A DNA stretch of 64,000 nt from Thiotrichales bacterium (GTDB taxonomy: Bacteria > Pseudomonadota > Gammaproteobacteria > Thiomicrospirales > Thiomicrospiraceae), in assembly GCA_016936535.1 (NCBI GenBank), contig JAFGXP010000048.1:1-64000 (forward strand), read 5' to 3'. The position numbers and the translations under genes are program-made. This document shows positions 34,655 to 43,444 of this stretch, in pieces. Every line of letters begins with the position of its first letter. The stretch's first letter is position 1. A model generated the notes under the pieces. It was not told the origin of the DNA and did no database searches. It saw only the letters and a program-made list of their open reading frames with translations.

Positions 34655-35572
34655 TTATGGGCAAAAGTAGCGTTCGCCAAAGGCTTGATAAAGCTCGGAG
34701 AGTTTTCGAATGGAATCTGGCGCAGGCAGATCCAGCCAAACAGCAATGGCAGGGAACAGTAACGCTGGGCTTTGTCCAGAATTGGCTAGGCCTTGCGGTT
34801 GTGCGCCGGTTGATTTAGACAGTTTATGGCCGTGTGAGTCGGTAAGCAGAGCATGATGCCAGATTTGTGTGTTGGCTAAATACCCGCCAAGCGCTTGGGC
34901 CAAATGCTGTTGAAATTGACTGGAAGCGAGTAAATCAGCGCCGCGCAGTAGCAAATTGATTTGATCTTGCTGATCGCGATAAACCGAAGCCAGTTGATAG
35001 CTCGGAAGGCCGTCTCGCCGCCAAATAACCAGGTCATCTGGGTAGCCAAAACGGTGTGCGGCAAAGCGCAGAGCATTTTCGCCGGCTTGCCACGTTTTTT
35101 GTGCCGATGCACAGAGGCCTGGATAGGTTGGCGAATCTTGTAACGTTTTGCGCGAACAGTCGCAGGCATAGGCCAATCCTTGAGTGTGTAATCTTTGTGC
35201 AATCGGATACAACACATCGGTTTGTTTTTGAAAACTGAATTCAGCCTGTTCGGCGACACTTTGCGGGCCAAAATCCCAATCGAATCCAAACCAGTCCAAG
35301 GTTTGAAAAATCGCTTCAACATAATGGGCTTGGCTGCGTTGAGGATCCATATCGTCAATTCGTAACCCTACTTGGCCGCCTAGAGCGCGAATCAAAAGCC
35401 AATTCAAAACAAAATTACGCACATTTCCTAGATGTAAAAAACCCGACGGCGTGGGCGCCAGACGTCCGCGAGCGTTCGTCCCCAACTCGGTTTGCAATTG
35501 GCGGCAGAGCGATTCGAGCGGAAGTGTTTGGTGGTCGGTATTGACCAGTTTTGGTTGAAGGTGTGCAGGCAT
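34655..35572 (-). CDS. gluQ: Glutamyl-Q tRNA(Asp) synthetase
   Basis: This truncated glutamyl-tRNA synthetase paralogue glutamylates queuosine in tRNA(Asp). The product is 305 residues from the ATG at 35572, which has an AGGA site; a longer TTG frame to 35632 is less likely. It has the HIGH-like GRLAPTPSGFLHLGNVRNF, DDMDPQR, the zinc Cys cluster YACDCSRKTLQDSPTYPGLC, and the KLSKS signature. It lacks an anticodon-binding domain, as expected. Confidence 0.92.
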   Translation of the reverse strand: MPAHLQPKLVNTDHQTLPLESLCRQLQTELGTNARGRLAPTPSGFLHLGNVRNFVLNWLLIRALGGQVGLRIDDMDPQRSQAHYVEAIFQTLDWFGFDWDFGPQSVAEQAEFSFQKQTDVLYPIAQRLHTQGLAYACDCSRKTLQDSPTYPGLCASAQKTWQAGENALRFAAHRFGYPDDLVIWRRDGLPSYQLASVYRDQQDQINLLLRGADLLASSQFQQHLAQALGGYLANTQIWHHALLTDSHGHKLSKSTGAQPQGLANSGQSPALLFPAIAVWLDLPAPDSIRKLSELYQAFGERYFCP

Positions 35573-35663
35573 CCAAATCCTATCAATTGCATCTGTTTGC
35601 CGCTTTTTACCGTAATGGTTAGCAAGAAGCAACCGAATTAATGCTTTAAATAAAGGAGTGTGT

Positions 35664-36554
35664 GTGCCTAGAATTCGTTTTAGACATCTTGGTTTATGGT
35701 TGTTGGCCGTGCCATGGTGGCTTACAGGCTGCAGCGGAGTGCAGATTTTGAATAATCTGGCACCTCAAAGCGAGGTCGAAGTGGTTCGCGACCTTGTGTT
35801 CGATGCTGAAAAAAATTTGACGCTTGATCTGTATCGGCCAAATGGTCAAGCTCCTGCTCAATCTACTCAAGGGTGGCCAGTAGTGGTCTTTTATTGGGGC
35901 GGGCGTTGGCAAGAGGGGGATAAGGCTATGTACCAGTTTGTGGGTCGTCAGCTTGCCAGTCGTGGCATCTTGACTGTGATTCCGAACTATCGTTTGTGGC
36001 CGCAGGTTGGTTATCAGGGATTTTTGCAGGATTCGGCTCAAGCTTTGGCTTGGACCCAGCAACAGATTACCGCCTATGGTGGATCAGCAGAGAAAATTGT
36101 CTTGATGGGACATTCGGCGGGTGCCTATAACGCGATGATGCTGGCATTGGATACGCCCTTTGCCGATCAACCGCAGCACAAATTAGCGGGGGCAATCGGT
36201 TTGAGCGGGCCTTACGATTTTTTGCCGTTCACCGAGAGCGATTTACAGCAGATGTTTGCGCCGGCTGAAGACTACGAGCAAACACAGCCAATCTATTGGG
36301 CCAATGGTAAGAATGCACCTGTATTGTTGATTCACAGTCAAAATGATGAGGTGGTCTATCCAAAAAACAGTATTCATTTACAACGTCAAATTCAGCGGCA
36401 CGGTGGGGAAGCCGAGCTGGTATTAATTCCTGAACTTTCACATCCGATGATGATTGGGGCTGTTTCCAATTTATTGACCTGGAAAGCGCCGATTTTGAGT
36501 CACATTGAACAGTTTGTGCAGCAGAAAACCATGGTGCAATCCGCTGTGGAGTGA
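35664..36554 (+). CDS. Alpha/beta-hydrolase lipoprotein (esterase)
   Basis: A lipoprotein signal peptide (RFRHLGLWLLAVPWWLTGC) ends in the lipobox LTGC near residue 22. The body is a carboxylesterase of the BD-FAE type: VVVFYWGGRWQEGDK as oxyanion region, the nucleophile elbow GHSAGAYNAMM, an Asp in HSQNDEVVYP and a His in LSHPMMIG. GTG at 35664 is chosen because AAGGAG precedes it by 5 bases; an in-frame GTG at 35658 lies within that site. It probably acts in the periplasm on an unknown ester. Confidence 0.85.
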   Translation: MPRIRFRHLGLWLLAVPWWLTGCSGVQILNNLAPQSEVEVVRDLVFDAEKNLTLDLYRPNGQAPAQSTQGWPVVVFYWGGRWQEGDKAMYQFVGRQLASRGILTVIPNYRLWPQVGYQGFLQDSAQALAWTQQQITAYGGSAEKIVLMGHSAGAYNAMMLALDTPFADQPQHKLAGAIGLSGPYDFLPFTESDLQQMFAPAEDYEQTQPIYWANGKNAPVLLIHSQNDEVVYPKNSIHLQRQIQRHGGEAELVLIPELSHPMMIGAVSNLLTWKAPILSHIEQFVQQKTMVQSAVE

Positions 36555-36600
36555 GGGCGCAAGAGCGTTCTCCGCTCAAACGCTCATGATTGCAATGCAT

Positions 36601-37122
36601 TTAGTTGTCGTCGGTCTTTTTCGCAGCGCTGTGTCCTAAGCGGTCCATCAACGCATACATAACGCCGGAAAAGACAAAAGTGACATGCAGACCAATCATC
36701 CATGCAAGGTGCTTGTCGCTGAATTCATTGACATTCATAAAGGCTTTTAGAAGCTCAATCCCAGAGATCGCAACAATCGAGGCAATGACCTTGATTTTTA
36801 GGTCTGAGAAACCGATGTGTCCCATCCAATCGGGACGATCTTCGTGGTTTTGCAAATCCATTTTTGAGACAAAGTTTTCATAGCCGCTGAAAATGATGAT
36901 GATTAGCAAATTCATAATTAACGCCACATCAACCAGAGTTAAGACCCCAATAATGATATTGCCGCTGCTTGCGGACGTCATACTTAACGCCAAATCCAGT
37001 AGCTCTTTACCGAACTTAAACAACAAAATAATCATGGCGATGACCAAGCCAAAATAGACTGGCGCCATCAACCAACGACTGGCAAATAACAAGCCTTCAA
37101 ACAACCCTTCTACCCGTTTCAT
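36601..37122 (-). CDS. YqhA-family (UPF0114) membrane protein
   Basis: This 173-residue protein has four membrane segments and the sequence SRWLMAPVYFGLVIAMIILL near the start, MNLLIIIIFSGYENFVSK in the middle and WMGHIGFSDLKIKVIASIVAISGIE, all typical of UPF0114. The open frame runs further upstream, but the ATG at 37122 has GGAG before it and matches relatives. The function is unknown. Its 5' end is divergent to the HPP-family gene. Confidence 0.85.
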   Translation of the reverse strand: MKRVEGLFEGLLFASRWLMAPVYFGLVIAMIILLFKFGKELLDLALSMTSASSGNIIIGVLTLVDVALIMNLLIIIIFSGYENFVSKMDLQNHEDRPDWMGHIGFSDLKIKVIASIVAISGIELLKAFMNVNEFSDKHLAWMIGLHVTFVFSGVMYALMDRLGHSAAKKTDDN

Positions 37123-37335
37123 CAACCGCTCCAATAATAAAATTTGGCCTATTTTAACGGATTTTATGGCTTTGGGTGTTTGCCATTTTGGCTTGGGCCT
37201 TTTCCCAAGCGTGCAATAAAAAAACCTTGCTTGCTGGCTCAATAACGATGGCGTATGGTAAGGCCTTTTGAGTATCAAAATGGGGCGATTGCACCAAAGT
37301 GGATTCAGTCTATGTTTTTTAAATTGGGAGAAGGC

Positions 37336-38262
37336 ATGCAATCGTTCTGGGACAAGTGGATTTTGTTATTTGGGCTGACAGAGCAGGCCAGCAGTCACGG
37401 GGAGAAGCTCTTATCGGGGATTGGCGGTGCTACCGCGATTGGCTTGGTGTTTTGGGTCAGCCAGTTTTTTGTTACCGCTGCGGATGCGGTTTGGCTCATT
37501 CCGTCCATTGGCGCCTCCGCCGTTTTATTGTTTGCGGTTCCGCATGGTCCCTTATCTCAGCCTTGGCCGCTGGTTGGCGGGCACCTTGTGTCGGCGGCAG
37601 CCGGTGTCAGTTGTGTTTTGGTGATTCCAGATGCGTTGTTGGCCGCCAGTTTGGCCGTGGGATTGGCGATTACCTTGATGTATTATTTGCGTTGTTTGCA
37701 TCCGCCAGGAGGTGCAACGGCTCTGGTTGCGGTTATAGGTGGTGAGTCGATTCATGCTTTGGGTTATCAATTTCTATGGACGCCGGTATTGCTGAATGTC
37801 TTGGTCATTTTAGGGGTGGCGGTTGTGTTCAATGCCTTATTTTCTTGGCGACGTTATCCTGCCTACTTTAAGCCAGCACCCAAGATGAAAAAGGAAGAAA
37901 CATTCAGTCATGCCGACTTTTTACATGCTCTTAAAGAAATGGATTCGTTTGTGGACGTCAATGAGCAAGACCTGCAGCGAATTTTTACCTTAATTCACCA
38001 ACATCAACAGAGCGTTCCTGGACCGCAGATTGCATTGCGGGTTGGCGCTTATTACAGTAATGGCTCGCTCGATAAAGCTTGGAGGATTCGGCAGATTGTG
38101 GCCTTGCGATCAGGGAAGTCTGCTGGGCACAACCAAGTAACTTATCGAGAGGTTTGCGGTTCGCATCTGGCTGAGCCAAAGACGGTCAGCACGCAGGATT
38201 TTCTTGAATGGGCGAAATTAGAAGTTGAATCAAATCAGGGGTGCTGGAGCAGAAAGTTCTAA
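37336..38262 (+). CDS. HPP-family membrane protein
   Basis: The N-terminal half of this 308-residue protein is an HPP domain of about four membrane helices: LLSGIGGATAIGLVFWVSQF, PSIGASAVLLFAVPHGPLSQP, the family-naming RCLHPPGGATALVAVIGG and LLNVLVILGVAVVFNAL. The second half is hydrophilic (from about 185) and unlike known CBS domains. HPP proteins have been linked to nitrite transport in plastids, but no substrate can be assigned here. The ATG at 37336 is chosen for its GGAGAAGG site; 37312 is an alternative. Confidence 0.8.
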   Translation: MQSFWDKWILLFGLTEQASSHGEKLLSGIGGATAIGLVFWVSQFFVTAADAVWLIPSIGASAVLLFAVPHGPLSQPWPLVGGHLVSAAAGVSCVLVIPDALLAASLAVGLAITLMYYLRCLHPPGGATALVAVIGGESIHALGYQFLWTPVLLNVLVILGVAVVFNALFSWRRYPAYFKPAPKMKKEETFSHADFLHALKEMDSFVDVNEQDLQRIFTLIHQHQQSVPGPQIALRVGAYYSNGSLDKAWRIRQIVALRSGKSAGHNQVTYREVCGSHLAEPKTVSTQDFLEWAKLEVESNQGCWSRKF

Positions 38263-38323
38263 GAGGACATGCGGATTGTCATCATTTCAGCGCCCTCGAT
38301 AAAAGAAGGCGCCAAAAAAGTCT

Positions 38324-39139
38324 TTATTCAAACGTGATCGTTTCCCCTGGCTGCAAGGCTTTCATCGGAGTTTTGATGCCTTGCGCTTTCAAGGCTTCGG
38401 CAAAAGCATCCGGTGTGCCGCTGAGCAATTCAAATGTGCCGTAGTGATTTGGAATGACCATTTTGCGCGGCTCGACCATCTTCACCGCATAAGCTGCTCG
38501 CTTAGGCCCCATGGTAAAGGTGTCGCCAATCGCCGTCAGCATCACATCGACCGGACCAAACAGGTTGACCAGTTTCATATCGCTAAAGGCATCGGTGTCG
38601 CCAGTGTGATAAAAGCTAGGACCATTTTTGAGTTGGATGTGAAACCCAGTCTGAGTGCCGCCATAGGTGGTTTCCGTGCCATCCGTCATTGGAACACCGA
38701 CACTCGAGCTGTGCAGCGCGGGCGTGAAACCAACTTTCACATCGCCATTAAGCAGGCTGATTTGTCCACCCAGATTGCCAGTACTGCTAAAGCCAAATTG
38801 CGCTTTTGGAAATCCCAGTTTCTCAACCAATACATTGCCTAGGTCGTAATTGGTCACTAAGCGTGCGCCAGTTTTTTCGGCAATCTGTACGGTTTCGCCC
38901 AAATGATCGAAGTGGCCATGCGTTAATAAAATCAGATCCACTTTTTCGAGCGCCTTAAGCTGTGCTTCGCCTTTGGAATTTTTAGGATTTTTTATCCATG
39001 GGTCAATCAAAATCACATGGCCTTGTTCGGTGACAATTTTGTAGCCAGATTGACCATAAAAAGTCAGTTCGGTAGCGGCCAGCGTTAAACCTGAAAAACT
39101 CAGTGCGGCAGTTGCCAATAGGGTTTTACACCAATTCAT
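38324..39139 (-). CDS. Exported metallo-beta-lactamase-fold hydrolase (UPF0173-like)
   Basis: This 271-residue protein begins with a signal peptide (TLLATAALSFSGLTLAA) and has the metal motif LLTHGHFDHLGE, then HTGDTDAFSDM and IPNHYGTF, as in the YtkL/UPF0173 metal-dependent hydrolases. Unlike typical cytoplasmic members it would be periplasmic. AGGAGACG precedes the ATG. The substrate is unknown. Confidence 0.86.
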   Translation of the reverse strand: MNWCKTLLATAALSFSGLTLAATELTFYGQSGYKIVTEQGHVILIDPWIKNPKNSKGEAQLKALEKVDLILLTHGHFDHLGETVQIAEKTGARLVTNYDLGNVLVEKLGFPKAQFGFSSTGNLGGQISLLNGDVKVGFTPALHSSSVGVPMTDGTETTYGGTQTGFHIQLKNGPSFYHTGDTDAFSDMKLVNLFGPVDVMLTAIGDTFTMGPKRAAYAVKMVEPRKMVIPNHYGTFELLSGTPDAFAEALKAQGIKTPMKALQPGETITFE

Positions 39140-39263
39140 GTGCGTCTCCTCTGTGGTTGTATCAATTTCTTATACAAGATATTCGGTAAATGACAAGGCA
39201 TTGTACACCTTTCATTTTGTTGCAAAAGTCAGTATTTCTATATAAGAAAAGTCTTATCTATGC

Positions 39264-39291
39264 TTGACATTTAATTTACTTTACCTAGAAT
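39264..39291 (+). promoter_or_regulatory. Candidate sigma70 promoter for the small secreted peptide gene
   Basis: TTGACA (39264-39269, a perfect -35) and TAGAAT (39286-39291) are 16 bases apart in a very AT-rich stretch, about 70 bases before the ATG at 39359. Confidence 0.55.
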
Positions 39292-39358
39292 TATATTTAC
39301 TTATATTAGTTTTTTCTAATAAAAATAGTTTTAATTAATGTAAACAGGAGATATTTTT

Positions 39359-39514
39359 ATGAAAACATGGCTTTCGACCCTTTTTATTACAGCAGTCTTA
39401 TTTTCAAATGTAGCAGCGGCGGATTCATGGAGTTTTGATGGGGGCTTGGTTGCGGGTACGAGCACCGGTGGTTGCACTTGGTCGTTTGATTGCGACCAAG
39501 CTGAACAAAATTAA
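39359..39514 (+). CDS. Small secreted peptide, unknown function
   Basis: This 51-codon gene has a GGAGAT site before the ATG. The product starts with a clear signal peptide, MKTWLSTLFITAVLFSNVAA, with predicted cleavage after AAA (residue 21). The mature part of about 30 residues contains SWSFDGG and TWSFDCD, a repeated (S/T)WSFD unit, a Gly/Thr-rich centre and two Cys (39 and 45) that could form a disulfide. It has its own strong-looking promoter and a low-GC upstream region. I do not recognise the family. The gene ends 7 bases before the convergent DUF815 gene. Confidence 0.6.
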   Translation: MKTWLSTLFITAVLFSNVAAADSWSFDGGLVAGTSTGGCTWSFDCDQAEQN

Positions 39515-39520
39515 CCGAGT

Positions 39521-40315
39521 TTATGTAGCAAGACATTGCGCCATATAGTGTTGGATAAACTGCTTGGCAATGCGTCCACTGCGGCTGCCGCGTGCGGTTG
39601 CAAAACGAATGGCTTGAATTTCCAATGCTTGGCGTTCTGTTGTATCCAGCGTAATCGCATATTGCTTGAGTAAGGCCTCAACCATTTGCAAATAGTGGGT
39701 TTGATCGGGGGCGTAAAACGAGAGACTTAGGCCAAAGCGGTCTGCCAAAGAGAGTTTTTCTTGCAGCCGATCGCCCAAATGTACATCGCCGTTCATTTGT
39801 AAGGTATCGCGATTGTCGGTTAAGGATTGTTGCAGCAGGTGCCGTTGGTTAGAGGTGGCTACAATTAAAATGTTTTCTGGCGGCGGCTCGATCGAGCCTT
39901 CCATAATGACCTTTAGATAGCGGTAGCTTTGATCCCCTTCGGCAAACGCCAAATCATCACAATAAATCACAAAACGCCAAGGTTCGTGACGCAATAGATC
40001 ACTGATTTCCGGTAAATCAGCAATGTCTTCTTTTTCTAACTCGACCACACGCAAGCCCGCTGGAGCAAACGCATTGAGTGCCGCTTTCATTAAGGAGGAT
40101 TTGCCTGTACCGCGTGCGCCCCACAAGAGTGTGTGATTTGCGCGATGACCGGCTAAAAAGGCGTGCAAATTTTGACTGAATTGCTGCTTTTGGCGCTCTA
40201 TTCCCAGTAACTGCGAAAACGTAATCGGGTCCAGAGTGCTAACCGCCTTGAGCTTACCCCGCTTCGGTCGCCAAATGGCAGCAGGCACTTTTTTCCAGTG
40301 AATTTTTTTACTCAT
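39521..40315 (-). CDS. DUF815-family AAA+ ATPase
   Basis: This 264-residue ATPase has a Walker A LLWGARGTGKSSLMKA near residue 64, Walker B FVIYCDDLAF, sensor segment ILIVATSNQRHL, the stretch DRLQEKLSLADRFGLSLSF and a C-terminal helical lid with GSRSGRIAKQFI, all features of DUF815 proteins. The family is conserved in proteobacteria without a settled function. It is followed upstream by a small YqaE-like gene on the same strand. Confidence 0.88.
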   Translation of the reverse strand: MSKKIHWKKVPAAIWRPKRGKLKAVSTLDPITFSQLLGIERQKQQFSQNLHAFLAGHRANHTLLWGARGTGKSSLMKAALNAFAPAGLRVVELEKEDIADLPEISDLLRHEPWRFVIYCDDLAFAEGDQSYRYLKVIMEGSIEPPPENILIVATSNQRHLLQQSLTDNRDTLQMNGDVHLGDRLQEKLSLADRFGLSLSFYAPDQTHYLQMVEALLKQYAITLDTTERQALEIQAIRFATARGSRSGRIAKQFIQHYMAQCLAT

Positions 40316-40326
40316 TAGGTGGCGTC

Positions 40327-40524
40327 CTAGCGTCTTTGTTCGCCGAAGGCGGCTTGAATTTTCTTATCGGTTTTGTATTGGCTTAGGGCATAGACTGCCC
40401 ATAATGCGGCCGGTAACCAACCAATAATCGTGATTTGTAAAATCAAACAGAGAATACCGGCGAATGGTCGGTGGATGGTAAAAAACAGTAGCCAAGGTAA
40501 AAGAATCGCTAAAATCAAACGCAT
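40327..40524 (-). CDS. YqaE/Pmp3-family small membrane protein
   Basis: This 65-residue protein has two membrane segments (LILAILLPWLLFFTIHRPF and LCLILQITIIGWLPAALWAVYAL), the Pmp3/YqaE signature. The ATG at 40524 follows GGAG; a TTG one codon upstream is possible. Eukaryotic members affect membrane potential under stress; bacterial function is unclear. It is probably co-transcribed with the DUF815 gene 12 bases downstream. Confidence 0.85.
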   Translation of the reverse strand: MRLILAILLPWLLFFTIHRPFAGILCLILQITIIGWLPAALWAVYALSQYKTDKKIQAAFGEQRR

Positions 40525-40671
40525 CAATTTGCTCCTATTGCAGGTAAAAAGTGATTTTTCGCTTATTTTAATCGCTTTTTAACCGTAAAAGTGCTGCGAT
40601 TTTGCTGAGTAAAAACCGCTAGAATAAGCGGATTAAAATCGCTCAAGATAGCTAAGGTAAAAGGCAGTAAG

Positions 40672-41217
40672 ATGGCAGGATCCCTTTTTGATCAATTGAA
40701 AAAATCTGGGTTGGTGAGTGAACACAAAGCCAAGCAGATAAAAAAAGAAAAGTATCAACAAAGTAAGCAACACAAAGGCCAGGCGCAAGACGTGCCAAAC
40801 GAAGCGGCGCAACTTGCCGCCGAGGCGTTACGTTTAAAAGCCGAAAAAGATCATCAGTTAAATCAAGTTCGCGAGCAGCAAAGAGCCGAGCATGACAAGC
40901 AAGCCCAACTCAAGCAACTGCTTCAAAGTCAGGCATTGTCAGGAATCTCAGGCGAAATTGCGTATCATTTTGCAGATGAGGGTAAGGTAAAAACCTTGTA
41001 TGTGAATCGCCAAACGCAAAAAGGGCTCAGTGCTGGGCAGATTCGGATTGCGCGCTTTGAAGAGACTTATGTTCTCTTGAGCGAGGCGACAGCAGACAAG
41101 GTTGCACAGCGCAATGCCAAGGTGCTCCTGCCCTTTGAAACCGAGGCACAAAGCGTGAGTGATGCGGACAGCGATTATTATGCTAAGTTTGCGATTCCGG
41201 ATGATTTGGTTTGGTAA
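40672..41217 (+). CDS. DUF2058 (YaiL-like) protein
   Basis: The 181-residue protein starts AGSLFDQLKKSGLVSEHKAKQIKKEKYQQ, the DUF2058 signature, then a charged coiled-coil-like region rich in Gln, Lys and Glu (about 25-85), then a globular end with AYHFADEGKVKTLYVNRQTQKGL. It is a nucleoprotein-like family of unknown function. The single gene is followed by a bidirectional terminator. Confidence 0.85.
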   Translation: MAGSLFDQLKKSGLVSEHKAKQIKKEKYQQSKQHKGQAQDVPNEAAQLAAEALRLKAEKDHQLNQVREQQRAEHDKQAQLKQLLQSQALSGISGEIAYHFADEGKVKTLYVNRQTQKGLSAGQIRIARFEETYVLLSEATADKVAQRNAKVLLPFETEAQSVSDADSDYYAKFAIPDDLVW

Positions 41218-41231
41218 GTTGCAACCGATAA

Positions 41232-41246
41232 GAACCCTAAGGGTTC
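41232..41246. repeat. Perfect inverted repeat GAACCCTAAGGGTTC
   Basis: A 6-bp arm on each side of TAA, 14 bases after the DUF2058 stop and 26 bases before the terminator. It may be a second stem in the 3' end of the transcript. Confidence 0.5.
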
Positions 41247-41271
41247 ACCGCCATGGTCGATGGTCCCTAAT

Positions 41272-41298
41272 AAAAAACCCTCGCAATGAGGGTTTTTT
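41272..41298. terminator. Bidirectional terminator between DUF2058 gene and folE2
   Basis: AAAAAACCCTC (41272-41282) and GAGGGTTTTTT (41288-41298) close a GCAAT loop. Both strands end in a T-run, so it serves the + gene and the convergent folE2. Confidence 0.92.
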
Positions 41299-41325
41299 AT
41301 TGGGCTGAAGGGTTGTGTTCTCCCT

Positions 41326-42279
41326 TTATTTCATGGGGTCCATTAAGTTCGGTTCATCACTGTAACCACCATCGATTCCTTTGGTCACGATGGCAACCGC
41401 ATCGTGTGGATGCAAGCTTTCTAGATGATTGACTCTGACCCAGAAATCTTGGTAGCGTGAATTGGCATTGAGCGCACCTTGCAGGCGGCGGCTGGCGTCT
41501 TCGCAAAACATTAAATTGGCTGCATTGAGACGCGCGAACTCTTGTTCATCTTCACGTTTAACCGCGGCTTGTACCGGCGTTTGTAGTGCCGCTTCAATGT
41601 CATTAATCAGGGCTGAAATGTCTAAGTGGTTTCCTTCTTTGACTTTGACTTTGACTTGGGCATAAGAGCGCTGGCTGTGCGGAGTGGCACAAATGCCTTC
41701 AGGGGTGCCGAGCCATTTCAGTACGCTGGCGTAATCCATGGCCTTGCCTTGAAAATCGCGCTCAAAAGCTTCTTGAATTAATTGGCGTGAGAGCGCGGCA
41801 GAGCAAGGGCAGGTTGAGGAGTAGGGAACTTCAATCGCAATTTCGCATTCAAATTGTCCACTGCGCATAAGACCGCGTACGGTACATGGGTAGTGCTTCC
41901 AGCCGCTGTTGTCACTGAGTAAGGAGGCGCGGCGTTCGTAATAGTCAAATTTAAATTCGACAAACGCTTGGCTGCTGAGACCTTGATGCGATTCAATAAA
42001 TTTTTGCAAAATCGCTTTGACACGATTTGGCGATAGGGGTTCGCTACTGGCCATTTGGTCGAGCAGCAAATAAAGGCGTGACATATGAATACCCTTGCTA
42101 AGAGGGTCTTCCAAATTGACGTAGGCTTGGGCTAAAGAGGACATACGCACGCTGTCGCCAGCGTTGCTTCCTTGTTGAACCAAAACAGGCAGTTCAATGC
42201 CGCTCATTCCAACCCAGTTAAGGGTGCCTTGTGGCGTTTGGTGCGGCTGACACGCGATATCGGGCATGTGCTTGGTCAT
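41326..42279 (-). CDS. folE2: GTP cyclohydrolase FolE2 (type IB)
   Basis: This enzyme opens GTP to 7,8-dihydroneopterin triphosphate for folate (and queuosine). Type IB enzymes can use metals other than zinc. The 317-residue product from the ATG at 42279 (AAGGA site) has the FDYYERRASLLSDNSGWKHYP strand, EVPYSSTCPCSAALSRQL with the metal Cys, GTPEGICATPHSQRSYAQVK, and NHLESLHPHDAVA. It is the last gene of mqo-COG0523-folE2. The pairing with a COG0523 GTPase is a known mark of zinc-limitation response. Confidence 0.92.
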   Translation of the reverse strand: MTKHMPDIACQPHQTPQGTLNWVGMSGIELPVLVQQGSNAGDSVRMSSLAQAYVNLEDPLSKGIHMSRLYLLLDQMASSEPLSPNRVKAILQKFIESHQGLSSQAFVEFKFDYYERRASLLSDNSGWKHYPCTVRGLMRSGQFECEIAIEVPYSSTCPCSAALSRQLIQEAFERDFQGKAMDYASVLKWLGTPEGICATPHSQRSYAQVKVKVKEGNHLDISALINDIEAALQTPVQAAVKREDEQEFARLNAANLMFCEDASRRLQGALNANSRYQDFWVRVNHLESLHPHDAVAIVTKGIDGGYSDEPNLMDPMK

Positions 42280-42415
42280 GCAATTTCCTTCGGCTGTTGT
42301 GGAGGGTGTCCTGATTGGCTGAGCCAGTGGGCACGTCTCTTGTTGAAAAATGACTAGCGATTTTAACAAATATTTCAAAAAACGGCGTTTTATTTACCAA
42401 GACGACCTGCGCAGG

Positions 42416-43438
42416 CTACTGACGCAGAATAATGCTTGCAGCAAGCTGCGTTTCTTGATGGATGAGATCGGCAGGTGTTACGGGTGTTTCAGTATCAAAC
42501 AAACACTCGAGCCGACTGTCTTTCCGCCAGGCAATCGGCTCTAAAGTCAGTTGTCCCTCGCTGTAATTAAGAAGTTGCCATTCGTTGCCGGTGCGCAATA
42601 AGCCCTTGGCGCGTAGTATGGATTTTCCAAAAAGGGCAAACCAAGCTTTCAGTGCCACGCGGTTAAATTGAGCTTGGGGAGACCATTGCCAGCCGATGGC
42701 GAGAAGCGTTTCGGTTTCGGGTTGATATTGGGCCCACGCCTGCTCAACCGCGGGTAACGCGCTTGACCATGCTTGAAGTTGATGTGCATGTGGCATTTCC
42801 GGTGATTGCAAGCGGAAAGCAGGAGCGATTTGAAAACGAAAAGGCGGTGCTTTAGGTAAGGGACGCAGCAGTTCAAGGAGGTTAATTCGGGCAAACTCTG
42901 TCGACTGTATGAGTGGATAAACGGCGTGTTTGGCTAAAAGGGCTTGGCTATTTGCTCGCTCGCTTGGGGTGGATAAATCTACTTTATTGAGCAGAATTTG
43001 ATCTGCCAGTGTCACAAGATCACGCATTACCGCCGACTTTTCCCAGCGTTCCTGGGTAAGCTGCTTGGGGGTAATGACACACAGGGTTCGTTGTCGTTGC
43101 AGATTTGGAAATTGGCTTAGGGTGTCCAAGATTTTGCTAGGATGACCTAAGCCGGTGGGTTCAATAAACAGGCGATCCAGTGGCACTTGGCTCAGTTGTG
43201 TGAGCGCTTGGCTTAGATTCCACTGCGCGGTGCAGCATAAGCATCCGCCGCTGACGCGGTAGAGATGCAGGTTAGGCGTTTCTGCCAAGGTGGCGCCATC
43301 AATATCGATTTCGCCAAACTCGTTAACCAAAACACCCCATTGTTCGTCATCAGGTTTTTGTGTCAATAAATGACGCAGGCAGGTCGTTTTACCGCTCCCC
43401 AGCAGGCCAGTGATTAAATAGACTGGGATGCGCGTCAT
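42416..43438 (-). CDS. COG0523 (CobW/YciC-like) metal-chaperone GTPase
   Basis: This 340-residue G3E GTPase has the P-loop LITGLLGSGKTTCLRHLL, the metal-binding GGCLCCTA (CxCC), EPTGLGHP and the base-recognition LNKVDLS. The C-terminal CobW_C domain is present but with few His residues. COG0523 proteins deliver or store zinc or other metals. It lies between mqo and folE2, with 6 bases to mqo, and probably provides metal handling for a low-zinc state. Confidence 0.88.
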   Translation of the reverse strand: MTRIPVYLITGLLGSGKTTCLRHLLTQKPDDEQWGVLVNEFGEIDIDGATLAETPNLHLYRVSGGCLCCTAQWNLSQALTQLSQVPLDRLFIEPTGLGHPSKILDTLSQFPNLQRQRTLCVITPKQLTQERWEKSAVMRDLVTLADQILLNKVDLSTPSERANSQALLAKHAVYPLIQSTEFARINLLELLRPLPKAPPFRFQIAPAFRLQSPEMPHAHQLQAWSSALPAVEQAWAQYQPETETLLAIGWQWSPQAQFNRVALKAWFALFGKSILRAKGLLRTGNEWQLLNYSEGQLTLEPIAWRKDSRLECLFDTETPVTPADLIHQETQLAASIILRQ

Positions 43439-43444
43439 TCGAGC

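Noticed and set aside
36563-36585. Terminator between the esterase lipoprotein gene and the YqhA gene
   Set aside because: GAGCGTT/AACGCTC forms a hairpin, but no T-run follows on either strand.
38263-38323. Terminator between the HPP gene and the convergent hydrolase gene
   Set aside because: A GCGCC/GGCGC stem is present, but neither strand has a T-run after it.
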